From positions 6,328-70,327 of the forward strand of contig JADKDN010000013.1 of NCBI GenBank assembly GCA_016718345.1: a stretch of 64,000 nucleotides of DNA. Reading direction: 5' to 3'. This DNA is from Flavobacterium sp. (GTDB taxonomy: Bacteria; Bacteroidota; Bacteroidia; Flavobacteriales; Flavobacteriaceae). This document shows, one piece after another, positions 37,518 through 47,206 of the stretch. The stretch's first letter is position 1, and the number at the start of each line of letters is the position of its first letter. The position numbers and the translations under genes are program-made. The notes beneath the pieces were generated by a model, which saw nothing but the letters and a program-made list of their open reading frames with translations, searched no databases and had not been told where the DNA came from.

Positions 37518-38704
37518 ATGAAAACTTTAAATGATTTTAATTTTAAAAATAAAAAAGCTTTAATCCGTGTTGATTTCAATGTGCCATTAGATGAAAATTT
37601 TAATGTAACTGATGATACCAGAATCGAAGCGGCAAAGCCTACTATTGATAAAATTTTAGCTGATGGTGGAAGTGTAATCCTAATGTCACACTTAGGAAGA
37701 CCAAAAGGAATTGAAAAGAAGTATTCATTAGAACATATTTTAAAAACAGCGTCACAAGTATTAGGTGTTCCAGTTAAATTTTCATCAGATTGCAGAGGCG
37801 AAGTAGCAAAAGCAGCAGGCGCAGATTTGAAACCAGGCGAGGTATTGTTATTGGAAAATCTACGTTTTTACAATGAAGAAGAAGATGGCGATGTTGCATT
37901 TGCAAAAGAATTGGCTTCGCTTGGAGATATTTATGTAAATGACGCATTTGGAACGGCACACAGAGCGCACGCATCAACCACTATAATTGCACAATTTTTC
38001 CCGAATGATAAATGTTTTGGAATCTTATTAGCAAAAGAAATTGAGAGTTTAAATCGAGTTTTAAAAACAGTGAAAAACCAGTTACTGCTGTTTTAGGAGG
38101 ATCTAAAGTATCTTCAAAAATTACGGTTATCGAAAATATTTTGGACAAAGTAGATCACATGATTATTGGTGGTGGTATGACGTATACTTTCATCAAAGCG
38201 CTCGGTGGAAAAGTTGGAGACTCAATTTGTGAGGATGATAAACAAGATTTAGCATTAGAGATTTTAAGATTAGCCAAAGAAAAAGGAGTTCAAATTCATA
38301 TTCCTGTTGATGTGGTTGCTGCCAATGCTTTTTCAAATGATGCTCAAACCAAGATTGTTGATGTGCGCGAAATTCCTGATGGATGGCAAGGTCTAGACGC
38401 AGGACCAAAATCGTTAGAGAATTTCAAAAAAGTAATTTTAGAATCTAAAACCATACTTTGGAATGGACCATTAGGAGTTTTTGAGATGCCAACATTTGCC
38501 AAAGGAACTATTGAATTAGGAAATTATATTGCAGAAGCCACTCGAAACGGAGCTTTTTCATTAGTAGGTGGTGGAGATTCAGTTTCTGCTGTGAAACAGT
38601 TTGGACTGGAAGATAAAATGAGTTATGTTTCTACCGGCGGTGGTGCTATGTTAGAAATGTTGGAAGGAAGAATTTTACCTGGAATCGTTGCTATTTTAGA
38701 TTAA
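37518..38704 (+). CDS. pgk: phosphoglycerate kinase (one-base frame break)
   Basis: Pgk makes ATP from 1,3-bisphosphoglycerate in glycolysis. The product of about 395 residues is full length. It starts KALIRVDFNVPLDENFNVTD (family signature), then VILMSHLGRPKG and the hinge region. One A is missing near 38083; restoring it gives KTVKKPVTAVLGGSKVSSKI. The nucleotide-binding C-terminal domain holds LWNGPLGVFEMPTFAKGT and VGGGDSVSAVKQFG. It is a single-gene unit with its own -7 element. Confidence 0.96.
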
Positions 38705-38940
38705 TTTCTTGTAAAAATCGGCTAAATAATACACATTTAACAATATTTAGTACAAATTTAAGTTATTAGATTAAGATTATTTGCCGTAAGATTCTTATGT
38801 TTGCAAAATCACAATTATTTGAAATATAGCAACTTGTGAAAATTGATGATAATAACGTGTTTTAATTCATCAAAAAAGCAAAAATAAAATTTCAGAAACA
38901 TCATTGTTTTTACCTACTAAAAACAATAAAAATATAATTT
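38705..38940. other. intergenic DNA with possible promoter
   Basis: This 236-base stretch has no gene. TATGTTTG (38797-38804) fits the -7 consensus and could drive the LysM transglycosylase gene; its leader would be over 130 bases. Confidence 0.35.
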
Positions 38941-41239
38941 ATGAATTTAAAAAAAATCACTTTAATCGTCTCTTTGCTGATAGCAGGAAACACTTTTGCC
39001 CAAAGTTTTTCAATCAATTCAGGAAGGTCTCAATCCAGCAAGACTTATTTAGATTCCATCAAAAAAACATTTGTCAATGACAATATCGCCTCTTGTGTGG
39101 ATAGTCTTTGGCTTAAGGAATTAACGAGTCTGGATTTATATAATGATTTAGAAAAAGATATTAAAACCATAAATCTTGATGAAAAGGTAGACTTTGAATT
39201 GCCTACAGAATTGTTAAAAGCTAGATTGAAGGAAATGGATGCTAAGTCGCCATTTAATATCGAGTACAATCAAGGACTAGAAAACATCATCAAATCATTT
39301 CTTAAGAACAGAAAAAATCATTCGAGAGATTAATGGCCATTTCTGAATATTATTTCCCAATTTTTGAAGAAGCACTAGCCAAACAAAATGTTCCATTGGA
39401 AATTAAATATTTAGCAGTTGTAGAATCAGCATTGAATCCAAAAGCAGTTTCTAGAGTGGGAGCAACAGGTTTATGGCAGTTTATGTATCAAACAGGAAAA
39501 CAATACAATTTGAATATTGATTCTTATGTTGATGATAGAAGTGACCCGCTGAAAGCAAGTGAGGCAGCCGCTCAATACATGACTAATATGTACAAAATAT
39601 TTGGAGATTGGGATTTAGTATTAGCCTCTTATAATTCTGGTCATGGGAATGTTTCTAAAGCCATTCGTCGCTCTGGAGGACAACAAAACTACTGGAATAT
39701 CAGAAAACATCTTCCGCAAGAAACGCAAGGTTATGTACCAGCTTTCTTAGCAACTATGTATATTTACGAATATCATAAAGCGCACGGAATTAAGCCAGAA
39801 AGAGCGGTTGTTAAGCAATTTGCTACCGATACTATTATGATTAGAAAACAACTGAGTTTCAAACAAATCTCAGATTTGCTTGATATTCCTGTGGCTCAAT
39901 TACAGCTGTTGAATCCACAATACAAATTGGGAGTTGTTCCAGCTTATAATGATAAGAAACATTTCTTGACATTACCTTCTCAAAAAGTAGCTATTTTTAC
40001 TTCAAACGAAGATAAAATTTATGCTTATGCACAATTTGAATTAGACAAAAGAGAAAAACCATTTACACGTCAACAACAAGCTTATGCTTACAGAGATTCT
40101 TTGAGATCCAACAACGATAGTACTTCAGTTGTTAGTCGTACTAAATATCACAAAGTAAGACGTGGCGATAATTTGAGCGAAATTGCTGACAGGTATAATG
40201 TTGCCATGTCTGATATTAAAAGATGGAATAAACTCAAGAATAACAAAGCACCTTTAGGACGAAATCTGAAAATTATAACGTCTGAGACTGTTACTTATAA
40301 AGATAAAAAAGAGAAGAAAGAGAAGTTGGATACCATAGCAGTTCAAAAAAATTCAGACATAGCATCTGCTACAACTGAAACTAAAGAGCTAAGAGAGCCA
40401 AAAGTATACAAAGAAGAAAAGATAGTTACGTTTAAAGATGTAACCAAGACTCACAAAGTGAAAAAAGGGGACAACCTAGGAGAAATTTCAGAGAAATATG
40501 GTGTTACTGTAGCTGAAATCAAAAAATGGAACAAACTGAAAAGTAATAATATTCCATTAGGTAAAAGCTTAAAAATTATCACTAACGAAAGAGTAGTAAC
40601 TACAGTTAAGAAAGAAGTAAAATCGGATGCAATTGCTTCAAATGATAGACCTAAGAAAGAGCAAAAAAGTGATGTTGCTGAAAAGAAGATAGTTTTTATG
40701 TTGTGCAACAAGGAGATAATTTAAGCACCATAGCTAAGAAATACAATGTATCTATTGATGATTTAAAACAATGGAATGATTTATCTGACAATACGATTCA
40801 ATTGGAAAGCAAATTGAAAATCGCAGATATTATCAATGATACTAAAGAAGAGTCAGCTCCTAAAACTGAAATTAAAAACGTAGAATATGTTGTTCAAAGA
40901 GGTGACAATCTAAGTAGTATTGCTAAAAAGAATAATGTTGCCGTTTCTGATTTAAAAACATGGAATGATTTATCTGACGATACCATTCAATTAGGAGATA
41001 AAATTATTGTTGCTAAAAAATTGGTTGTTGATACCAACCAAGCAGTGGCAGAGAAACATTCTAAAAAAGAGAAGGTTTCTAAAAACCAAAACGAAGATCA
41101 TTATTACGTTCAAAAAGGCGATTCACTCTTTAGTATTGCCAAAAAATATCCGGGAGTAACCATTTCCGATATTAAAAAATGGAATGGAATTCGCGGAAAC
41201 GAATTAAAACCAGGAATGAAATTGAAAATAAACGGATAA
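38941..41239 (+). CDS. lytic transglycosylase with five LysM repeats (MltD-like, frame broken twice)
   Basis: The joined product of about 766 residues has a signal peptide (residues 1-20, IAGNTFAQ), a helical region, and an SLT domain with the catalytic glutamate in KYLAVVESALNPKAVSRVGA and then TGLWQFMYQTG. Five LysM peptidoglycan-binding repeats follow, each with GDNL/GDSL..IAKKY, separated by lysine-rich linkers. Frame breaks near 39320 and 40700 are each explained by one lost A (restoring RKKSFERLMAISEYYFP and KDSFYVVQQGDNLS). The enzyme cleaves peptidoglycan glycan strands in the periplasm and is probably involved in wall turnover. Confidence 0.92.
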
Positions 41240-41287
41240 TATAAAAAATCTACATAAATTTAGGGCTTATTTCATAGAATGTTAATC

Positions 41288-42275
41288 ATGAAAAAAGCCC
41301 TTTTTTTGGTTCTATTCGCTATCCTTTTTTGTTGGTCTTGTACCAGGAAACAAGAGGAATCTAAAAGCGATACATCGGCAAAAATAAATACCATTTCAGT
41401 TATCATTGATGATCAATTGTGGAATGGAGAAGTAGGCGATAGCATCAGAAATAAGTTTGCTTCTCCAGTAATTGGTTTACCTCAAGAAGAACCCCTTTTT
41501 ACCATTAATCAGTATCCCGTTAAATTATTAGAAGGATTTGTTACCAAAACGCGTAATAGCATTGTCATAAAAAAAGAAGCCAAAAACAGTTTTGAAATTG
41601 TAGAAAATGAATTTGCAACGCCACAAAATGTATTTCATATCTCTGGAAAAACTGCCGCAAGTATTTTAGAATTAATAGAGCAACACGCTCCAACCATTAT
41701 TGATAAAATTCGCCAAACAGAAATCAAAGAAAATCAGAGAATCATTGACACTTCAAGAATTGAAACTAAAAAAATAAACGGAAATTCCATATTGATTTAC
41801 ACATCCAAAAGGATATAATTATGTTTTGGAAAGAAGGAAATTGATATGGTTGAAAAAAGAAATTACCAGTGGCAACACCAGTATTTTAATCTATGAAATT
41901 CCCTATCGCAGTATAAAACCAAATTCCAATATCGTTAAAGTAATTACCAGAAAAAGAGATTCCATAGGCAATTTGTACATACACGGAACGATTCCGAATA
42001 CCCGAATGGTAACTGAAGATTCTTACGCTCCTTACTTATTTAAAATTAGAATAAAAGGCAGAGAAACATTTGAAACCAAAGGAACTTGGGAGCTCAAAAA
42101 CGATTACATGTCAGGTCCTTTTATCAATTATACGATTATAGATTCTAAAAATAAACGCATTTTGGTTTTGGAAGGTTTTTGTTACGACCCTTCAAAGGAA
42201 AAAAGAGATTTAATGTTTGAATTGGAATCCATTATCAAATCCATTGAGTTTTTAAAGAAGAACGAAAAGAAATAA
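41288..42275 (+). CDS. DUF4837 family lipoprotein (frame broken)
   Basis: Starting at ATG 41288 (MKKALFLVLFAILFCWSCT), the product carries a lipobox with cysteine at about residue 18. The domain is DUF4837, a family found in Bacteroidota. The first half has WNGEVGDSIRNKFASPVIGL, and the second half has DSIGNLYIHGTIPNTRMVTE and MSGPFINYTIIDSKNKRILV. An indel in the A run near 41808 separates the two halves (SKGYNYVLERRKLIWLKK when corrected). Total length is about 329 residues. The function is unknown. Confidence 0.8.
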
Positions 42276-42278
42276 CGT

Positions 42279-42728
42279 ATGAATGTAATTTGGAATATAA
42301 AGCCATTTAAAGCACTTTCTACCTCAGAATTGTATTCTGTATTACAATTGCGCGCAGAAGTCTTTATAGTAGAGCAAAATTGCGTATATCAAGATATAGA
42401 TGGCAAAGATGTAAAAGCCTTCCATTTGATGGGAGAATACGATGGCAAAATTGTTGCTTATGCTCGTCTTTTTAAATCTGGAGATTACTTCGAAAACGCC
42501 TCAATAGGAAGAGTAGTTATCGATGCCAATTATCGAGATAAAAAATGGGGACATGAGATGATGCAACAAGCCATAAAAGGAATTGAAACTCATTTTGGAG
42601 AAACTAAAATTACAATTTCAGCTCAGTTGTATCTTCAAAAGTTTTACGAAAGTCACGGTTTTGTGCAAACAAGCGAAATGTACTTAGAAGATGATATTCC
42701 GCATATTCAGATGAAAAGGAATAACTAG
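42279..42728 (+). CDS. GNAT-family N-acetyltransferase (ElaA-like)
   Basis: The 149-residue product has the GNAT fold in ElaA form: LYSVLQLRAEVFIVEQNCVY, GEYDGKIVAYARLFKSG, then the acetyl-CoA loop region IGRVVIDANYRDKKWGHEMM and the C-terminal QLYLQKFYESHGFVQTSEMY. The pyrophosphate loop is RDKKWGHE rather than RGxGIG, as in other ElaA relatives. The substrate is unknown. Its stop overlaps the stop of the convergent OmpA-family gene by 4 bases. Confidence 0.88.
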   Translation: MNVIWNIKPFKALSTSELYSVLQLRAEVFIVEQNCVYQDIDGKDVKAFHLMGEYDGKIVAYARLFKSGDYFENASIGRVVIDANYRDKKWGHEMMQQAIKGIETHFGETKITISAQLYLQKFYESHGFVQTSEMYLEDDIPHIQMKRNN

Positions 42729-43540
42729 ATTTTTGTAATTACCAATTCTACTCTTCGGTCATATTCAGAGCCTTTTCCTAAAGGAACGGTATTGCCATAG
42801 CCTTTAAAAGTCATTCGAGCCTTAGCAATTTTCTTGAAATTAAGATACTTGTAAACGGATTCTGCACGATTGTGTGAAAGGTTTCTTTTTCGTGTTTCCA
42901 TATCAATGGCTTCTTTTTGATAGGGAGGTGTACAACAAACATGACCTTGAATTTCAAATTCTAATGTTTTGTATTTTAATAACAACTTTGCAATTTTATC
43001 CAATTGTGTTTTAGCTTCAAAAGTGAGTTTACTGCTTCCGCGTTCAAACAACAAATTTTCTAAATAGATGTGATCGCCAACAATATGTTTCTTTTGAATG
43101 GTATTGTAAAAACCCGGAATTTCAATTTTAGGCAAGGGTTTTAAATTCAAAACTACATCTACACGACGATTTTTAGAACGTTTTTCGGGAAGATTCTCTA
43201 CAACATCGTCTTCAATTAGGATGCGTCCTTTGCCTTCAATGGTAACAATAATTTTGTTTTTAATACCGCTGTGAATCAGTTTTTCTCTAATAGTATTGGC
43301 GCGGTTGGTAGACAGTTTAAAGTTGTAGGCTTCTTTTCCCACATCATCAGTATACCCAAAAATCTGAACGGATTCTATTCTGGTGGAGTCGGTATTTTTT
43401 ATAAAATTAACAACGGCATTTCCTTGTTTTTCGTCCAAGTTAAATTTATCAAAGTCAAAATAAACAGATTGTACGACTTCTTCTTGACTGTACAAGATGC
43501 CACAAAGAAAAAGCGGTAAAATCTTTAAAAATCGAATCAT
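42725..43540 (-). CDS. OmpA-family protein with two OmpA-like domains
   Basis: The 271-residue product has a signal peptide (residues 1-18) and two OmpA C-like peptidoglycan-binding domains. The first is at about 24-135 (SVYFDFDKFNLDEKQGNAVV, GYTDDVGKEAYNFKLSTNRA, and KRSKNRRVDVVLN). The second is at about 155-270 (LLFERGSSKLTFEAKTQLDK, NRAESVYKYL, and GSEYDRRVELVITK). The tandem arrangement is unusual for a short protein. The start shares one base with the S41 protease stop (TAATG), so they are translationally coupled. Confidence 0.85.
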   Translation of the reverse strand: MIRFLKILPLFLCGILYSQEEVVQSVYFDFDKFNLDEKQGNAVVNFIKNTDSTRIESVQIFGYTDDVGKEAYNFKLSTNRANTIREKLIHSGIKNKIIVTIEGKGRILIEDDVVENLPEKRSKNRRVDVVLNLKPLPKIEIPGFYNTIQKKHIVGDHIYLENLLFERGSSKLTFEAKTQLDKIAKLLLKYKTLEFEIQGHVCCTPPYQKEAIDMETRKRNLSHNRAESVYKYLNFKKIAKARMTFKGYGNTVPLGKGSEYDRRVELVITKI

Positions 43541-45164
43541 TACGGTTGCAATATCTTGTTATATTCAGGAGAATTATTCAAAATAGAAGTAGCTTTTTTA
43601 ATCTCCAAATTGTTTTTAATGTAGTATTGATACAATCCTTCTTTGTACTGATAGCGTTTGATAATTTCTTCCAGAATTAATTTTTTAATTTCTTTCTGAT
43701 TTTCATTCAATTGTAATTCTTCACTTTTTTGTAAAGCGTTCAACAATTGTTGGTATTCAGTGGTAATGGTGGCATCAATTTTTTCTTTTTTAGCCGCAGC
43801 TAAAGTATTTTTAACGCAATTTCGGTTTCCGGTATCAAAATTAAGATTTTGTTTTTTGGAACGCTTTAAATTCATAAAATCAGCATCCGAATTGTCGGAA
43901 TTTGTTTGCCTAGATTTGGATTTTTATAATAATAGTTGGTAACGAAATCAAAAATCCCATCATTTTTAACCAAAGCATCTGCAATGGTACTTGTTTTGGT
44001 CTCTTCTAAAACTACATCTGGAAGGATTCCACCGCCATCATAAACGGTTCTGCCTTTTTTGGTTTTAAAAGCATTGTAGTTTTCTGAAGCAGTTCGAGTT
44101 GCCTTACCATTTTTGTCTTTTGCGAATAATTCAAAGCCTGAATGCATCGCCCAGAAGGAGTATAATAGCGTGAAATGGTAATTTTTATTTGAGTTCCATA
44201 GGTCAAATCAATGGGGCGTTGCACCAATCCTTTACAAAACTACGGCTGCCACAATTACGGCGGTCTAAATCTTGTAGGGCCCCGGAAACAATTTCAGAAG
44301 CTGAGGCACTTTTTCCATCCACAAGAATAGCTAGAGGAATTTGAGTGTCTATAGGCTCTCGAGTAGTTTTGTAGGTCATTGTTGTGCTTTTCGATTTTCG
44401 ATTTGGTGGTTACCATAATTTCATCTTTTGGAACAAATAAATTACAAATATTCACCGCTTCATTGAGAATCCTCTGGATTTCCTCTTAAATCCAAGATGA
44501 TTTTCTCAGCACCCTCTTTTAATTGCTCTAACGCTTCTTTGGTTTCTAGCGACGCTTTTTTATTGAACTGAGATGGCACAATGTACCCAGTTTTGTCATC
44601 CACTTTTCCAAAGAAAGGAACGGCTTTAATTTCTACTTCGTCTAAAGTGAGTTGTGTGCTTAACGTTTTTCCTTGACGCAGGTATTTGATGTCGATTTTA
44701 GTGTTTTTAGTGCCTTTTAATAATTGAGAGGCGTCTTCTTTGAAATCAACCAAATTCACATCGCCAATTTGGATAATTTCGTCGCCAGCTTTCAAACCCG
44801 CTTTATCTGCAGGAAAGTTTTTGTAGGGCTCTTTAATAATTAGTTTTCCTTCTTTTCGAGTAATTACCGCACCAATCCCGGTGTATTCTCCAGTGTTGTT
44901 AATTTTGAATTTAACTACATCTTGCTCGTTAAAATAGTTGGTATAAGGGTCCAAATCAGCTAACATGCTTTTGATGGCTTTATCCATCAGTTCGCCAGGA
45001 TTGGTTTCGTCAACATAGTTTGAATTGACGGCTTTGAAAAGCGTGGTGAAAATTTCAATTTGTTTGGCAACTTCAAAAAAATCTTCTCTAAAACTTACGC
45101 CAACAAATAAGAAAACGCTAGCTACAACTGGAATGATATATCTTTTTTTAAAAAATGCGTACAT
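43540..45164 (-). CDS. S41-family C-terminal processing protease (frame broken)
   Basis: The joined product is about 540 residues. It has an N-terminal signal-anchor (residues 8-24), the SNYVDETNPGELMDKAIKSM helical region, a PDZ domain (GIGAVITRKEGKLIIKEPYK, then GLKAGDEIIQIGDVNLVDFK), and the catalytic core. The nucleophile serine is in LVDGKSASASEIVSGALQD (about 44290). The C-terminal helical region runs to NNSPEYNKILQP. Breaks lie near 44450, 44230, 44140 and 43880. Such proteases trim or degrade periplasmic proteins. A TATATTTG element precedes it at 45217. Confidence 0.88.
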
Positions 45165-45216
45165 GGTTTTTGAGTTCTTTTTGAAAATTTAGGCAAACGA
45201 AATTACGAAATAACTT

Positions 45217-45224
45217 CAAATATA
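45217..45224 (-). promoter_or_regulatory. -7 promoter element of the S41 protease gene
   Basis: The minus strand reads TATATTTG, 52 bases before the ATG at 45164. Confidence 0.35.
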
Positions 45225-45291
45225 ACCGATTATGAGAATAGTTTTAACCAATTCTAATAATCTTAACAGTTTGTAACATTGATTTTGACAA

Positions 45292-45324
45292 TTTTGTCAT
45301 TCCGACGAAGGAGGAATCTCCACA
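45292..45324. repeat. left arm of the 33-bp inverted repeat around the GIY-YIG gene
   Basis: This 33-base arm (starting TTTTGTCATTCCGACGAAGG) is the exact reverse complement of 45669-45701. It contains the GIY-YIG stop codon and its last codons (RVEIPPSSE). It can form a small GGAG/CTCC hairpin internally. Confidence 0.95.
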
Positions 45325-45638
45325 CGCTCGAACAAATAATTCAAGAAATTTAAATCTGGATTAATAGTCTTTATGAGATTTATTTTTTTCTCTCTTCGCC
45401 ATCCTTTTATTTCTTTTTCGCGCGCTATTGCTTCTTGAATCCAACTAAATTTCTCGAAATAAAGTAAATAATGAACGTTATACCTTGATGCAAATGTTGT
45501 TGTTGACGATGTAATATTTTCTTTATGTTGTTCTAGTCTAATTTTTAAATGGTTTGTAACGCCAGTATATAAAACAGTTTTAGCCTTATTTGTTAAGATG
45601 TAAATATAATACGTATGATAACCTTCCTGAAATTGCAT
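45297..45638 (-). CDS. GIY-YIG endonuclease-domain protein
   Basis: The 113-residue protein is a stand-alone GIY-YIG nuclease domain (UPF0213-like). It has YYIYILTNKAKTVLYTGVTN (the two signature tyrosine motifs), RLEQHKENI with the catalytic arginine, and AIAREKEIKGWRREKKINLI with the catalytic glutamate. No DNA-binding domain is fused to it. The gene lies within a 410-base unit bounded by a 33-bp perfect inverted repeat, and its stop is inside the left arm. It splits the S41 protease and rnpA genes. A homing or repeat-processing role is possible but not shown. Confidence 0.9.
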   Translation of the reverse strand: MQFQEGYHTYYIYILTNKAKTVLYTGVTNHLKIRLEQHKENITSSTTTFASRYNVHYLLYFEKFSWIQEAIAREKEIKGWRREKKINLIKTINPDLNFLNYLFERVEIPPSSE

Positions 45639-45668
45639 AAATTAAAATAGTTTTAAGAAACACTAAAA

Positions 45669-45701
45669 TGTGGAGATTCCTCCTTCGTCGGAATGACAAA
45701 A
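45669..45701. repeat. right arm of the 33-bp inverted repeat around the GIY-YIG gene
   Basis: It is the exact reverse complement of 45292-45324, beginning TGTGGAGATTCCTCCTTCGT. It stands 30 bases before the GIY-YIG start on the gene's 5' side. Confidence 0.95.
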
Positions 45702-45742
45702 GTTGTGGATAATTGATGTTGAAAATTTGAGAGGAAACTGCA

Positions 45743-46132
45743 TCACTCTTTTTTTATCTCGACTACAAATTTCTCAAACAATTGAATCGTTTTGGTTTCA
45801 ATTTCTTGATAGGATAAACGGTCGTTACTTTGATAGAAAAACATGAAGGCATGCGGTTTTTCGAGATGGTCGATGAGTAAATGTTTGTTTAAGCGATAGG
45901 TTTCTCGCAACACTCGTTTAAAATAATTTCTATCCACAGCGTGTTTGAAATATTTTTTAGAAACCGAAACGCCCATTTTTATTTTCTGAGTTGAGTTTTC
46001 TGCAATACCATAATCACTTTCTATATACACCAATCGCAAAGGATATTTCGATACCGATTTCCCTTCGGAAAATAGTAAATCGATCGTTTTTTTGCTTTTG
46101 AGTTTCTCCGATTTTGGATAGGTAAAGTTCAT
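45743..46132 (-). CDS. rnpA: ribonuclease P protein component
   Basis: RnpA supports the catalytic RNA of RNase P in cutting tRNA 5' leaders. The 129-residue product has the RnpA core: SEKLKSKKTIDLLFSEGKSV, GVSVSKKYFKHAVDRNYFKR (RNR-type RNA-binding motif) and VLRETYRLNKHLL. rpmH, its usual upstream partner, is not next to it here. Confidence 0.93.
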   Translation of the reverse strand: MNFTYPKSEKLKSKKTIDLLFSEGKSVSKYPLRLVYIESDYGIAENSTQKIKMGVSVSKKYFKHAVDRNYFKRVLRETYRLNKHLLIDHLEKPHAFMFFYQSNDRLSYQEIETKTIQLFEKFVVEIKKE

Positions 46133-46552
46133 TTCTTGTTATTAGCGCTAAGCGGGTAAAGGTACAAAATTGAAGAAACAAATTTTTAAAGAGGTTTGTA
46201 CAAAATATATGCCTCTGTTTTGGAAGATTTTAATGTTTTGCCACATGGCGAGGTTTACGAACGTCGTAACCGATTAGTTTCCGTTAATGATAAAATTTCT
46301 GAAAAGTAAACGTAATTTCCAACAAAATTTGCAATCTTGCCAAATGGATGTTATATGATGCCTTATTAATTTTTCTAAATAACTATTATTTGCTTTCTAA
46401 TTGTTTTTATCGAAGACCTCATTTTCAACAGTATGCAAAAAAACATATACTATATAAAATATAAGTTGCTCCATAATTCCTTTAAGTATGTTGATTCGGT
46501 TTACCACTTAAATTAAATTTTGATAAATGATGTCTATAATAGTTTCAAAAGC
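46133..46552. other. non-coding DNA with a short coding-like scrap
   Basis: No intact gene is visible in these 420 bases. On the plus strand 46207-46308 reads ASVLEDFNVLPHGEVYERRN and continues to a stop (NRLVSVNDKISEK), which looks like the end of a gene whose start is missing. The rest shows nothing I can identify. Confidence 0.4.
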
Positions 46553-46819
46553 TTACTCTTTTATAATTTTTACTGTTTTGTTTACTTTGTCTGTTTTAAT
46601 TTCAATCAGATAAATTGTATTTGGTAAATCTTCAATATTTATTTTTTCATTATTACTAGTTGCTTTTTGAGATTTTAGTAAACGACCATACATATCATAA
46701 ATATTGACTTGCTTTATAATTTCATTGTTTGCTGAAATAGTAACTATGCTGTTTGTTGGATTTGGATGAATTTTTATATTATTTATTTCATATTCTTTTA
46801 ATCCTAAATTTGTTTCAAT
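46553..46819 (-). pseudogene. T9SS type A C-terminal sorting domain, 5'-truncated
   Basis: An open minus-strand frame of 88 codons without a start encodes a complete sorting domain: NNIKIHPNPTNSIVTISANN, then IKQVNIYDMYGRLLKSQKAT and the terminal LIEIKTDKVNKTVKIIKE. This domain directs proteins through type IX secretion and is cleaved at the surface. The rest of the cargo protein is missing. The frame ends abruptly where a plus-strand fdtA-like fragment begins. Confidence 0.75.
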
Positions 46820-47190
46820 AGGTAAAATCGCTGATGATAGAGGCGAATTGTCCGTAATTCAAAATGGTGGTAATGTAATTCCTTTTGATATAAAACGAAT
46901 TTATTATATGTATAATATTGCAGAAAACGCAAGATAGAGGACATCATGCTATGAAAACACAGCAGAAGTTTTTGACGATGAATGGAAGTCTTGATTTGAT
47001 CTTGAAAGACGGAACAAATGAAAAAATTTTTCATCTTGACTACCCGATAAAGGTGTTTTGATAGAAGGAGGAAATTTGGAGAAATGAAAAATTTTCAAGA
47101 GCTGTATGTTTGGTATTAGCATCTGATATATTTATCGAAGAAGATCATATAAGAAACTATGAAGATTTTCTAAAATTTAAAAACCTATAA
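46810..47190 (+). pseudogene. FdtA/WxcM-like sugar 3,4-ketoisomerase, 5'-truncated and frame broken
   Basis: Starting at KIADDRGELSVIQNGGNVIP, the sequence matches the cupin fold of dTDP-4-oxo-6-deoxyglucose 3,4-ketoisomerases: DIKRIYYMYNI, RGHHAMKTQQKFLTMNGSLD, WREMKNFS, AVCLVLASDIFIEEDHIRNY. No start codon is in frame and the usual first 10-12 residues are absent, while a TGA lies upstream. About four single-base breaks follow. The catalytic histidine pair is in RGHHA. It precedes rfbA by 16 bases, consistent with one dTDP-sugar operon. Confidence 0.65.
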
Positions 47191-47206
47191 AAACAAAAAA
47201 AAAAAA

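Noticed and set aside
45704..45712. A perfect DnaA box (TGTGGATAA) near rnpA, a gene often close to oriC.
   Set aside because: It is a single box with no cluster, no AT-rich unwinding region and no rpmH or dnaA nearby; it directly follows the GIY-YIG repeat arm.
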